Shown piece after piece: positions 29,518 through 37,997 of a DNA stretch of 64,000 nucleotides. Origin of the DNA: Bacillota bacterium (GTDB taxonomy: Bacteria > Bacillota > Clostridia > Christensenellales > Aristaeellaceae); the NCBI GenBank assembly GCA_023444095.1, contig JAEZRP010000001.1, positions 66,447 through 130,446 on the forward strand. Reading direction: 5' to 3'. The first letter of the stretch is position 1. Each line of letters starts with the position of its first letter. Below the pieces are notes generated by a model. That model was not told the origin of the DNA, did not search any database, and was given only the letters and a program-made list of their open reading frames with translations. The translations under genes and the position numbers were made by a program.

Positions 29518-29546
29518 ATAATAATCCATCTACTGAGTTTTGTCAA
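29518..29546 (-). promoter_or_regulatory. promoter of the sugar ABC operon
   Basis: On the minus strand TTGACA (29546-29541), 17 bp, TATTAT (29523-29518). It drives receptor and permeases separately from the upstream isomerase gene. Confidence 0.8.
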
Positions 29547-29599
29547 CCATTTATGCACAAGGTGGCAATTTTTTATGAGAATCGTCCCATTTGTTGCGT

Positions 29600-30511
29600 C
29601 TACTCTTCCTTGGGCGCGCCGGGGAAGCGAACCTTCGGCCAGGGGTTTTCGACGAACGCCCCGCCGCGGCACCACTTGAGGTAGTTCAGCGCGTGGAGTT
29701 GACCCACCATCTCCCAGTCGCGGGAGTACACCGGGTCGTGGTAACCCTCGACGCAGATGTCGCCCTCGTAGCCGCCCATGTGGAGGATAGAGAAGACGTC
29801 GCGCCAGTTGGTGTCGCCGAAGCCCACCGTGCGCTCGGGCGCGTAGAGGTCTGAATTCATCATCACGCCGTTCTCGCGCACAAAGGTCCAGTCGACGGAG
29901 GCGTCCTTTCCGTGCATGTGGTAGACTTTCCCCACCCATTTTCTAAGCTGCGGGATGGGATCGATGAGCTGGATCATCTGGTGCGCGGGCTCCCACTCGA
30001 GTCCGAGCGCCGGAGAATCAACCTCGTTGAACATCATCTCCCACGCGCGAGGATTGAAGCCGAGGTTGCAGGTGAGGCGGTCCCAGGTGCCACCCATGGG
30101 GCAGTTCTCGATGGCGATCTTGACGCCCTTGTCCTCCGCCCTCTTCGAGAGCTCGCGGAACACTTCGCCAAATTTCCCAATCGACTCGTCGACGCTCTTC
30201 CCCTCGTAGCCGCCCGCGAAGGTCGAGACGACGGTCGCGCCGTAGAGATGCGCGTTGTCGATGGCGTACTCGAGCGTTTTTTTATGGTCCTCGTACTGCA
30301 CCGCGTTGCAATAGTAGCCAAACGTCGTGATCTCGACGCCCGTTCCCTCGAGAAGCGCCTTGAGCCTCGGGGCATGGTCCTCCATTTTGAGGCCGTGCAG
30401 GCTCATGTGGTTGTTGACGGAGACCGTCTCGAAGCCTGCCTTCACGAGATGTGGCATCCACGACTCCGCGAACGGACCGGGAATGCAGGTGCCGATGCGA
30501 ATCTGCTTCAT
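29600..30511 (-). CDS. sugar phosphate isomerase/epimerase (TIM barrel)
   Basis: 303 aa, xylose-isomerase-like TIM barrel. Candidate metal ligands are in IAIENCPMGGTWD (about residue 150), LGLEWEPAHQM, YHMHGKD and ICVEGYHDP. These proteins isomerise or epimerise sugars, inositols or related polyols. It lies upstream of a sugar importer with GGAGGA before its ATG, and 18 bases after the YcxB-like gene. It probably acts on the imported sugar, but the substrate is unknown. Confidence 0.8.
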   Translation of the reverse strand: MKQIRIGTCIPGPFAESWMPHLVKAGFETVSVNNHMSLHGLKMEDHAPRLKALLEGTGVEITTFGYYCNAVQYEDHKKTLEYAIDNAHLYGATVVSTFAGGYEGKSVDESIGKFGEVFRELSKRAEDKGVKIAIENCPMGGTWDRLTCNLGFNPRAWEMMFNEVDSPALGLEWEPAHQMIQLIDPIPQLRKWVGKVYHMHGKDASVDWTFVRENGVMMNSDLYAPERTVGFGDTNWRDVFSILHMGGYEGDICVEGYHDPVYSRDWEMVGQLHALNYLKWCRGGAFVENPWPKVRFPGAPKEE

Positions 30512-30529
30512 ATTTCTTATCCTCCTTCG

Positions 30530-31060
30530 TCAGCCGACGATTTGTCGTTTCGGCAAATTCTCCCGGATGAGGGAGAGAAGCTCCTCCCAGGTTCCCTCGA
30601 CGACGAGCTGCCTGTCCACCGCCGCCCAGTGCCGCCTGCCCATCGCAAGGATGTAGACGACATCCTTCGTCAGATACGCCCGGTCTACGTCGCGCCAGCG
30701 CGTCTCGATCATCTTGCCCGCCGCATCGATGGGCCCGAACGAAAAGCCGCGCGCGTCAAAGACGAACGTCCGGTCCTCGCGAGGCCGATCCCCCTCCTTC
30801 ACGCGCAGGGAGACCATGAGGGCGCGCAACAGCCGGACGAGAAAATAGACCGTCAAAACAGCCGTGAAAAAAAAGACATAGACGAGAAAATGCGCGTCGC
30901 TCCTCGAGAGCCAGATGACGAGCGTGGCAAGCGCGGAGACGGCAAGCGCGATCATTTCGAATTTGAATCTTTTCTGAAAATCCTTCGCCCGGTACATGCG
31001 GTAAAAGGCGACGCGCCGCCGGAAGGCGAGATTGTGATTGTATCTTATCGCAATAGACAT
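30530..31060 (-). CDS. YcxB-like membrane protein
   Basis: 176 aa. Two adjacent hydrophobic helices (about residues 36-72) are followed by a soluble C-terminal domain with FVFDARGFSFG and the WRDVDRAYLTKDVVYILAM stretch, the layout of YcxB-like proteins. Function unknown. It has its own promoter and is followed closely by the isomerase gene. Confidence 0.6.
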   Translation of the reverse strand: MSIAIRYNHNLAFRRRVAFYRMYRAKDFQKRFKFEMIALAVSALATLVIWLSRSDAHFLVYVFFFTAVLTVYFLVRLLRALMVSLRVKEGDRPREDRTFVFDARGFSFGPIDAAGKMIETRWRDVDRAYLTKDVVYILAMGRRHWAAVDRQLVVEGTWEELLSLIRENLPKRQIVG

Positions 31061-31083
31061 GAAAAACCTCCGCGTTTTTTTAC

Positions 31084-31112
31084 ATTATACCTCGCCTCAC
31101 CGAAATTCGCAA
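31084..31112 (-). promoter_or_regulatory. promoter of the YcxB-like gene
   Basis: TTGCGA (31112-31107), 17 bp, TATAAT (31089-31084) on the minus strand. The same TTGCGA/TATAAT pair is used at 18512. Confidence 0.75.
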
Positions 31113-31124
31113 GATTCATATGAT
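31099..31124 (+). promoter_or_regulatory. possible sporulation-type promoter of the Cys-rich gene
   Basis: ACC (31099-31101), 15 bp, CATATGAT (31117-31124). This resembles the sigma-K/sigma-E style (AC, then CATAnnnT) more than sigma-A, for which no -35 is present. Suggestive only. Confidence 0.3.
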
Positions 31125-31169
31125 GCATTGTGGGTCCGGTCCCACACTTCATTCCGAGGAGGAATATCC

Positions 31170-32165
31170 ATGTCGTTTTTCAGTTACAAAAACGCCAACG
31201 CCGACTTGTGCCCGGGAACCGTGGCGGGGAACGTGCTCACGGGCCTGAACAAAAGAGTCTGCATTCAGGTGAAAAATGTCTACGATGCCTGCCTGCAGCA
31301 GGAGCAGCTCGACGACGAGGAGGTCACCATCTCCAACATCGTGCCTGTTCTGCCTCCGAACTGCCAGCAGGGAACGAGTCGGCAGTGCAACTGCGCGTGC
31401 AACGACAACATCTGCACCTGCACCTGCACCACCTGCGGCGCGGACGGAAGGCCGATCTCCCACGAGGAAGCCGTTGAAAACGCCGAGAACTCGCCCTGCC
31501 CCCTGCCCCAGCCGTTCGGCTCCTGGACGTTTGAGAGCTGCCGTTCGTCCACCACGAAGGGCGACATCACAAACCTCACGGTCGAAAGAATGTGCGACAG
31601 GCCGCAGTTCGCGCGGGTCAAGGCCGACGTCGCGGTCCCCATCGACATTCTCTTCACCGACCAGAGGTGCCAGGAGTGGATGGGTCAGGCGACGATCATC
31701 GTCTCGAAGGATGTACTGCTGTGCATTCCCGACGACTCGATCATCCCGTTCACGCTCGAAAGCCTTGTGAGCGCGATTTGCGTCTCCGGCACTTACATCG
31801 GCTCCTGCAGGTTCGAGATCACCGTCTGTGTGACCGTCGCGCTCAAGGTGCTCGCTGAGGTCGACATAATGATCCCCACTTACGGTTTCTGCGAGATCCC
31901 GCCCTGCGAAGAATTCGCTGAGACGGTCTGCGACGAGTTCTTCTCGCTGCCTCTCTTCCCGCAGTCCTCCTGCGCGTTCGAGGATGTCGCAGGCGCGACG
32001 ACGAACGGAACAACCACCACCGCGACGGGCGGCAGGGTGACGTGCCCGCCGAGAACGAACGGCAGAACCTCCCCCTGCAGAACCTGTTCCAACTGCGGCA
32101 CCACCTGCCAGACGGCGGGCCAAAGCTGCCCCCGCTGCGGCTCCACCATGACGACGCTCAGCTGA
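31170..32165 (+). CDS. cysteine-rich protein of unknown function, possible spore-surface protein
   Basis: 331 aa, not recognised with certainty. After a short N-terminal region (KNVYDACLQQEQLDDEEVTISNI) comes a dense cysteine cluster at residues 73-89 (CNCACNDNICTCTCTTC). A middle beta-rich domain of about 150 residues follows, with regularly placed cysteines, then a Thr/Gly linker and a C-terminal paired CxxC region (CSNCGTTC, CPRCGSTM) like a zinc ribbon. No signal peptide. GAGGAGG lies seven bases before ATG 31170. Cys-rich composition and the possible sporulation promoter suggest a coat or exosporium role. A metal-binding protein is the alternative. Confidence 0.6.
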   Translation: MSFFSYKNANADLCPGTVAGNVLTGLNKRVCIQVKNVYDACLQQEQLDDEEVTISNIVPVLPPNCQQGTSRQCNCACNDNICTCTCTTCGADGRPISHEEAVENAENSPCPLPQPFGSWTFESCRSSTTKGDITNLTVERMCDRPQFARVKADVAVPIDILFTDQRCQEWMGQATIIVSKDVLLCIPDDSIIPFTLESLVSAICVSGTYIGSCRFEITVCVTVALKVLAEVDIMIPTYGFCEIPPCEEFAETVCDEFFSLPLFPQSSCAFEDVAGATTNGTTTTATGGRVTCPPRTNGRTSPCRTCSNCGTTCQTAGQSCPRCGSTMTTLS

Positions 32166-32268
32166 GATACCCGGGGAGCCCGTTTCCGCGAGGAAGCGGT
32201 TGATATAGGCGCCGGGGACGAAGAAATATGCTCCTACGAAAGCACCCGGCGCCGCGATACATAGGGAA

Positions 32269-32300
32269 GCCCGGCGCGTCAACGCGCCGGGCGGTTTTTT
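32269..32300 (+). terminator. terminator of the Cys-rich gene
   Basis: GCCCGGCGCG (32269-32278) pairs with CGCGCCGGGC (32283-32292) around TCAA, followed by GGTTTTTT. Strong stem and clear T-run. Confidence 0.92.
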
Positions 32301-32337
32301 GATCGCTGGGAAGGAGCGGAATGAGTCGATTGGCTTC

Positions 32338-33192
32338 TCACGCGATGCCAATGCAACGCGCGGCATCTTCGTAGAATTCTTCGGGGATCACCCCTGTGGC
32401 ATTCAGTCCGGCTGTATGTGCCATCTCTCGCGCCGTGCGGTTGAGCGCCTCAAATACATTTTTCCCTGTGCGCGCGATAATCTTGACCGCTTGCGCCCAC
32501 ATACCCGCGCGCGCGGTGAGGCCGGATGCGTCCATATCCGCGATGGCGCGTTCGACATCGTACTCCGCCATCATGTGGACAATCTCCCAAGCGCCGGATC
32601 GGTCGTCCAGAATCGCAAACTGGGTCATGCCGCCGTAGCCGTCCGGGATTCCGACGCTGCCACAAAAGTTCGCCACCTTGCCACCAGCGCGGAAGGTACG
32701 AATGCGATGCGTGTGGCCAAGGAACAGCTTGTCCGTCGAAACAGCTTCGAGACACTCGGAAATCCGCTCGTCGTTGTCGATCATCATCTCGCGCGAGAGA
32801 AAAGGAGATGCATGACAGACGGTAAGGGGTTCGTGCCCATCGATGCGAATCTCTAGGCAAGACGAGAGTGATTCAAGGAACGCAAAATCCTTCTCGCGTA
32901 GGCTTTCATACGTATAGAGAAGCGACCCGCTTGCGGAGCCGTCCCGCCAGCCGGGAAGCTTACCCGCGCGGTGATCTAACATGTACTCGTCACGGTTTCC
33001 CCGAATGCTCCAAGTCGGATGTTTTTCCCGGAGCGCCGCAACCAGATCAAACGTCTTCTGCGGGTTCGCGAAGTCACACGCATAGTCGCCCATGAGTACG
33101 AAGCCGTCGACGCCCGCTCGCCCCGAGAGCTCGATGGTGCGCGCGAAGGCGACGTAGTTGGCATGCATGTCCGATAAAAGCGCCAGCCTCAA
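32338..33192 (-). CDS. metallophosphoesterase (YfcE/MJ0936-like)
   Basis: 284 aa calcineurin-like phosphoesterase. The metal motifs are LLSDMHANYVAF at the start, GFVLMGDYACDF near residue 33, SIRGNRDEYM near 65 and LGHTHRIRTF near 155. The best start is the TTG at 33192, which overlaps the upstream stop as TTGA and has AAGGA about nine bases away; no ATG fits. Substrate unknown (a nucleotide, phospholipid or cyclic dinucleotide diester are options). It ends the MarR-activase operon. Confidence 0.8.
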   Translation of the reverse strand: MRLALLSDMHANYVAFARTIELSGRAGVDGFVLMGDYACDFANPQKTFDLVAALREKHPTWSIRGNRDEYMLDHRAGKLPGWRDGSASGSLLYTYESLREKDFAFLESLSSCLEIRIDGHEPLTVCHASPFLSREMMIDNDERISECLEAVSTDKLFLGHTHRIRTFRAGGKVANFCGSVGIPDGYGGMTQFAILDDRSGAWEIVHMMAEYDVERAIADMDASGLTARAGMWAQAVKIIARTGKNVFEALNRTAREMAHTAGLNATGVIPEEFYEDAARCIGIA

Positions 33193-34457
33193 GCCGTCAC
33201 ATCCTTGCTGCCGACCTCGACCTCCAACGCGTCGCGCGCGTTGGCGAGCATGAGCTTCAATCTGTTCTCCTGATTGACCACCGTCGCGCCCGCGTCGTAG
33301 TCGATGGCGACAATGTTCATGCCGGGGTTCTTCTCCTTGAGGGGCTTCATCATACCCTTCCCGACGATGTGGTTGGGAAGGCAGCCAAAGGGCTGCGCGC
33401 ACACGATGTTTTTGACGCCCGAATCGTAAAGCTCCAGCATCTCGGCGGGCAAAAGCCAACCCTCCCCCATCTCGGCGCCGATATTGATGTAGCCGTCGAT
33501 AAGAGAGACCGTACGCATGAAATCCGTCGGCGCGCGGAATACGCCGTGCGTTTCAATCATCCGGATCATGTCGCGCTGCTTTCTGAGCATGTAATGAAGC
33601 GCCAGCTTCTGGAACGGGTACTCGATCCTGCGCATGCCGTACATCTTGTAGTCCATGATGTGGCAGTAGCTCGAGCTCATCATGAAATCCAGAAGGCCGG
33701 GCATCGACACCTCCGCGCCCTCCGAGACGAGAAAGTCGTTCAGGTTGTTGTTCCCGAGAGGCGAGTACTTGACGTAGATCTCCCCCACCACGCCGACCTT
33801 CACCTTCGGGACCCGCTCGACCGGGATCGCCGCGAAGTCCTCGAGGATTTTCCGGCAGTTCGCCTTGACCTTTTTGTAGGACACGCCCTCGGTCTGCATG
33901 GCGTCGGCAAGCTTTTTGGTGTAGTCATCCGCGAGCCGGACCGCGCGCCCTTTTTCGAGCTCGTAGGGCCGCGTCTGGTTGACGAGGGTCATGAGAAGGT
34001 CCCCGTAGACGAGGGAGTAGATCATCCGCCGCAGGATGGGAACGGTGATCTTGAAACCCGCGTGCTTCTCGAGTCCGAGGAGGTTGAGCGAGATGACAGG
34101 GACGTGACCGTACCCCGCCTTCTCGAGCGCCTTTCGGATCAGGAAGATGTAGTTGGATGCCCGGCACCCGCCACCCGTCTGGAACATGATGAGCGCGGTC
34201 CTGTCCGGGTCGTACCCGCCGCGCTGCAGCGCATCGATGAACTGGCCGATCACCAGGATCGCGGGATAGCAGGTATCGTTGTGGGTATACTTGAGCCCCG
34301 TGTCCGCGATCACGTGCCCGCTCGTTTCCAGAAGATCAACCTTGTACCCGAATGTCCGGAGCACCTGCGCGATCAGCTTGAAGTGCATGGGGAGCATGTT
34401 GGGAATGAGGATGGTAAAGTCCTCCTTCATGTCCCTGGTAAATTCAACGTACCGCAT
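33189..34457 (-). CDS. 2-hydroxyacyl-CoA dehydratase-related protein (C-terminal part of a split activase)
   Basis: 422 aa, homologous to the C-terminal third of the large BcrA/BadF-type activase fusion proteins of Clostridia (COG3581-like). Visible stretches: CYPAILVIGQFIDAL, MFQTGGGCRASNY, the MSSSYCHIMDYKMYG segment and CAQPFGCLPNHIVGKG. Conserved cysteines could hold an iron-sulfur cluster. ATG 34457 has GGAGGAG just upstream, and the frame overlaps the preceding gene by 14 bases. Together the two proteins have about 1,400 residues, the usual length of the single-chain form. Confidence 0.8.
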   Translation of the reverse strand: MRYVEFTRDMKEDFTILIPNMLPMHFKLIAQVLRTFGYKVDLLETSGHVIADTGLKYTHNDTCYPAILVIGQFIDALQRGGYDPDRTALIMFQTGGGCRASNYIFLIRKALEKAGYGHVPVISLNLLGLEKHAGFKITVPILRRMIYSLVYGDLLMTLVNQTRPYELEKGRAVRLADDYTKKLADAMQTEGVSYKKVKANCRKILEDFAAIPVERVPKVKVGVVGEIYVKYSPLGNNNLNDFLVSEGAEVSMPGLLDFMMSSSYCHIMDYKMYGMRRIEYPFQKLALHYMLRKQRDMIRMIETHGVFRAPTDFMRTVSLIDGYINIGAEMGEGWLLPAEMLELYDSGVKNIVCAQPFGCLPNHIVGKGMMKPLKEKNPGMNIVAIDYDAGATVVNQENRLKLMLANARDALEVEVGSKDVTA

Positions 34458-37368
34458 TTTTCTCCTCCAACGCCCCGATGAGGCTCCTGAGCCTGATCCT
34501 GACCGCGCCCAGATTCGAGATCTCGTCGATCTTGAGCTGGGTGTAGTACTTGCCGCCCCCCTCGAGGATAGAGCGCACCTCGTCGGTTGTGATCGCGTCC
34601 ACGCCGCAGCCGAAGGACACGAGCTGCACAAGCTCTACGTCCTCGTTCTTCGCGGCGAACGCGGCCGCGCGGTAGAGGCGGGCGTGGTACGTCCACTGAT
34701 TCAGGACCTTCACGCCCCGCGCCTCCGCGAGCTGATAGACGCTGTCCTCGCTCACAACCACAAAGCCCAGACTCGCCGCGAGCTTGTCGATGCCGTGGCA
34801 GATCTCGGAATCGATGTGGTAGGGCCTGCCCGCGAGGATCATGATCCGCTTTCCGTTTTCACGGGCGTATTGGAGCGCCCGCTCTCCCTCCGCGCGCACG
34901 GCGGCGGCGTATTCGTCCCGCGCCCGGAAGGCCGCGCGCACGGCGGCGCTCACCTCGCGCCGCGCGATGCCGGGGAAGAAGCCGGACAGGTAGGCGTGGA
35001 GCGTCCTCGAAAGGTGCGCGCCGTCGTTGATGTTGAGGTAAGGGTAGAGGAACTTCACTTTTGAAAGCTCTTCCATGTTGGCGTTCAGAAGCTCCGCGTA
35101 GTAGGCGACCACGGGGCAGTTGTAGTGGTTATCGGACGCCTTCTCGTCGACATTGTACGTGAGGCTGGGGTAGAATATGGCGTCGACGCCCTTCTCGATC
35201 AGCTCGTCCATGTGGCCGTGCATGATCTTCGCGGGATAGCAGGCGGTATCGGAAGGGATCGAAAACTGGCCCTTCTCGTAGGTTCTGCGCGTCGACATGC
35301 CAGATACCACGACCTCGAAGCCGAGATGCGTAAACAGCGCGTGCCACATGGGCAGAAGCTCGTACATGCCGAGCGCCAGCGGAAGGCCGATCCGCCCGCG
35401 CGCGCCCTTTTCGGACTTCAGGCCCGTGAGCCGATCGCGCTTGAACGCGTAGAGATTCGGAACGTCCGCGTCAACCGCCTCGAGCCCCGCGCCGCGCTCG
35501 CACTGGTTGCCGGAGATGAACGTCCTACGGCTGAAGCGGTTGACGGTCAGATGGCAGTTGTTGGTACACTTGCGGCACACGGCGGCGGTCGCCGCGTGGT
35601 GAAATCCCACGAGCGCGGCGGGCGAAATCAGCGTCGATTCATCGCACTTTTTCGCGTAAAGCGCCGCACCGAACGCCCCCATGAGCCCCGCGATGGCCGG
35701 GCGGATCACGTTTTTCCCAAGCTCCCGTTCGAACGCGCGCAGAACCGCGTCGTTCAGAAACGTACCGCCCTGCACGACCACGTGCTCCCCCAGCTCGCTG
35801 GCGGAACCGACGCGGATCACCTTGTAGAGCGCATTTTTGACCACGCTGATCGAGAGCCCGGCCGAGATGTCGGAAACCGTCGCGCCGTCCTTCTGCGACT
35901 GCTTGACGGAGGAATTCATGAACACCGTGCAGCGGCTCCCGAGATCGGAGGGGTTCGTTCCGTAAAGGCCCTTCCGTGCGAAATCCTCGATGGTCATGCC
36001 CATGGCGCGCGCGAACGTTTCAAGGAACGAGCCGCAGCCCGACGAACACGCCTCGTTGAGCATGATTGAGTCGATGGCACCGTTCTTGATGCGAAAGCAC
36101 TTGATGTCCTGCCCGCCGATGTCCAATATGAAGTCCACGTCGGGCTGGAAGTGACGCGCGGCGGCATAGTGGGCGATGGTTTCGACGATGCCGTAATCCA
36201 CCGAGAACGCCGCCTTGATGAGCTCCTCGCCGTAACCCGTGACGGCGCTTCCCCGGATTCTGATCCGCTCGCCCGCGAGCGCGTAGATTCTCTCGAGCTG
36301 CTCTTTCACGATCTCGACGGGCGCGCCCCGATTCGACGCATAATAGGAATAGAGGATGGCTTCGTCTTCCGCGAGCAGGACGAGCTTGGTCGTGGTGCTG
36401 CCGCAGTCGATGCCGAGCCAGGCGCCGCCTTCATAGGAAGCGATATCCCGCTCCGGCACGCCCGCCTCCGCGTGGCGACGCATAAATTCCTCGTAGTCCT
36501 CCTCGCTGTCAAATAGCGGCCTCAGCCGCCCGCGCCCCATGTCGTGACAGCGCCTGTTCTCGATCCGCTCCGCGAGTGCCGCCAAAGGCATGCGTTCGCC
36601 CGCCTTTTCGGCGTACATCGCCGCGCCGATTCCGACGGCGAAGCGGCCGTACTCCGGAAATACGGCGTTTTCGGGAGAGAGCTTCAATGTCTCCACGAAC
36701 CGCGCGCGCAGGCCCTTGCAGTAGTAAAGAGGACCGCCGAGGAACAGGACTTTTCCCCGGATCTTCTTGCCCTGCGCGAGCCCGGCGATGGTCTGGTTGA
36801 CGACCGCCTGATAGATGCTCGCCGCCAGGTCCTCCTTGCGCGCGCCCTGATTGAGGAGGGGTTGGATATCGGTCTTCGCGAACACGCCGCAACGCGATGC
36901 GATGGGGTAGACGCGCTCGCAGGCAAGACTCATTTCATCGAGCGTTTCGACCGAAACGTTGAGAAGCGTCGCCATCTGGTCGATGAACGCGCCGGTACCG
37001 CCAGCGCAGGAACCGTTCATGCGTTCGTCCACGCCGCCGTCAAAGAAGATGATCTTCGCGTCCTCGCCGCCGAGCTCAATCACGCAGGAGGCGTCGGGCT
37101 CGTACTTTTTCACGACCTCGCTCGTCGCGAAGACCTCCTGAACGAACGGGACGGAGATCGCCTCCGCGAGCCCGAGGCCCGCGGAGCCGGAGATGGCGAC
37201 TGCCACCTCCTCGCCTCCGGCCAGCGCGCGCGCCTCCTCGACGAGGGCCTTCGCCTTTTCGCGTACCTGGGAAAAGTGCCGTTCATATTTTTGAAAGACG
37301 ACTTCGCCGCCGCGCACAAGCACGGCTTTCGCGGTCGTCGATCCGATATCGAGACCAAGTGAGAACAT
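34444..37368 (-). CDS. BcrA/BadF/HgdC-type acyl-CoA dehydratase activase, two ASKHA domains
   Basis: 974 aa. Two tandem ATPase domains of the HgdC type are present: the first opens LGLDIGSTTAKAVLV and has NGSCAGGTGAFIDQM and RCGVFAKTDIQPL. The second, from about residue 315, opens WLGIDCGSTTTKLVLL and has NEACSSGCGSFLETF and SRCTVFMNSSV. Both keep the cysteines that bridge a 4Fe-4S cluster in HgdC. A DUF2229-like region (CRKCTNNCHLTVNRF onward) forms the last third. The family reduces partner dehydratases with ATP, but the role of these long orphan versions is unknown. ATG 37368 has GAGGG five bases upstream; 37380 is the alternative. Confidence 0.85.
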   Translation of the reverse strand: MFSLGLDIGSTTAKAVLVRGGEVVFQKYERHFSQVREKAKALVEEARALAGGEEVAVAISGSAGLGLAEAISVPFVQEVFATSEVVKKYEPDASCVIELGGEDAKIIFFDGGVDERMNGSCAGGTGAFIDQMATLLNVSVETLDEMSLACERVYPIASRCGVFAKTDIQPLLNQGARKEDLAASIYQAVVNQTIAGLAQGKKIRGKVLFLGGPLYYCKGLRARFVETLKLSPENAVFPEYGRFAVGIGAAMYAEKAGERMPLAALAERIENRRCHDMGRGRLRPLFDSEEDYEEFMRRHAEAGVPERDIASYEGGAWLGIDCGSTTTKLVLLAEDEAILYSYYASNRGAPVEIVKEQLERIYALAGERIRIRGSAVTGYGEELIKAAFSVDYGIVETIAHYAAARHFQPDVDFILDIGGQDIKCFRIKNGAIDSIMLNEACSSGCGSFLETFARAMGMTIEDFARKGLYGTNPSDLGSRCTVFMNSSVKQSQKDGATVSDISAGLSISVVKNALYKVIRVGSASELGEHVVVQGGTFLNDAVLRAFERELGKNVIRPAIAGLMGAFGAALYAKKCDESTLISPAALVGFHHAATAAVCRKCTNNCHLTVNRFSRRTFISGNQCERGAGLEAVDADVPNLYAFKRDRLTGLKSEKGARGRIGLPLALGMYELLPMWHALFTHLGFEVVVSGMSTRRTYEKGQFSIPSDTACYPAKIMHGHMDELIEKGVDAIFYPSLTYNVDEKASDNHYNCPVVAYYAELLNANMEELSKVKFLYPYLNINDGAHLSRTLHAYLSGFFPGIARREVSAAVRAAFRARDEYAAAVRAEGERALQYARENGKRIMILAGRPYHIDSEICHGIDKLAASLGFVVVSEDSVYQLAEARGVKVLNQWTYHARLYRAAAFAAKNEDVELVQLVSFGCGVDAITTDEVRSILEGGGKYYTQLKIDEISNLGAVRIRLRSLIGALEEKNAVR

Positions 37369-37369
37369 G

Positions 37370-37804
37370 CTATCCCTCATCGCGCAGGTTTTTTTTCATG
37401 CGCTCGATGTAGTCGTAGAGTTTTTCGATCTCCTCCGGCGCGAAGCCGCGCGTGAGGATCCGGCTCAGGTTTTCAGATTCGCGCCGCATCTGCCGTGCCA
37501 ATACCTCCGCCGTTTCGGTGAGCGCGAGTCTGCGCATCCGCGCGTCGTGCTCCGCTGTTCGCCTTTCCACGAGGCCCTTTTTTTCCATCAGGTTCACGAC
37601 CTTCGAGGCGGTCGAGCGCGTGATGGAGAACTCCTCCTCGAGCTCGTGCTGGTACACCTCGCGGTCGGCGTTCTGGAGAAGATAGCCCAGAATCCAGCCG
37701 TTCGCGCCGGTCAGAAGGTCGCAGGACCGCGCACGCGCACGCTGCTCGATGAAGCGCATGATCACGTTGCTGAGCGAGCGCAGTTCGATTCCGATATTCT
37801 TCAT
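37370..37804 (-). CDS. MarR family transcriptional regulator
   Basis: 144 aa winged-helix regulator. Helices around YQHELEEEFSITRSTASKVVNLMEKKGLVERR (about residues 52-84) form the DNA-binding motif, followed by the wing AEHDARMRRLALTETAE. ATG 37804 follows GGGGG; a GTG at 37816 is also open. It heads the operon with the activase genes and probably controls it and itself. Ligand unknown. Confidence 0.9.
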   Translation of the reverse strand: MKNIGIELRSLSNVIMRFIEQRARARSCDLLTGANGWILGYLLQNADREVYQHELEEEFSITRSTASKVVNLMEKKGLVERRTAEHDARMRRLALTETAEVLARQMRRESENLSRILTRGFAPEEIEKLYDYIERMKKNLRDEG

Positions 37805-37838
37805 ATATACCCCCACAAGCGGCGTTTGTCGCAGAAAG

Positions 37839-37868
37839 ATTGTACGACATTCAACAATATACTGTCAA
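37839..37868 (-). promoter_or_regulatory. promoter of the marR-activase operon
   Basis: TTGACA (37868-37863), 18 bp, TACAAT (37844-37839) on the minus strand, about 35 bases before the start codon. Confidence 0.75.
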
Positions 37869-37941
37869 TATAGGTCAGTAAAAGATAACATATGTAAGAT
37901 TCCGACTGTTCTTGCCCTCGGCTCCGCTTCGCTGCCTCCAC

Positions 37942-37978
37942 AAAAGAACCGCCGCGCCGGGTTTTCCGGAACGGCGGT
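37942..37978 (-). terminator. terminator of the citrate operon
   Basis: Reading the minus strand, ACCGCCG (37978-37972) pairs with CGGCGGT (37954-37948), with an inner CCGG/CCGG pairing, followed by TCTTTTG. It lies 20 bases past the isocitrate dehydrogenase stop. Confidence 0.75.
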
Positions 37979-37997
37979 ATTTCATGATATGCGATCA

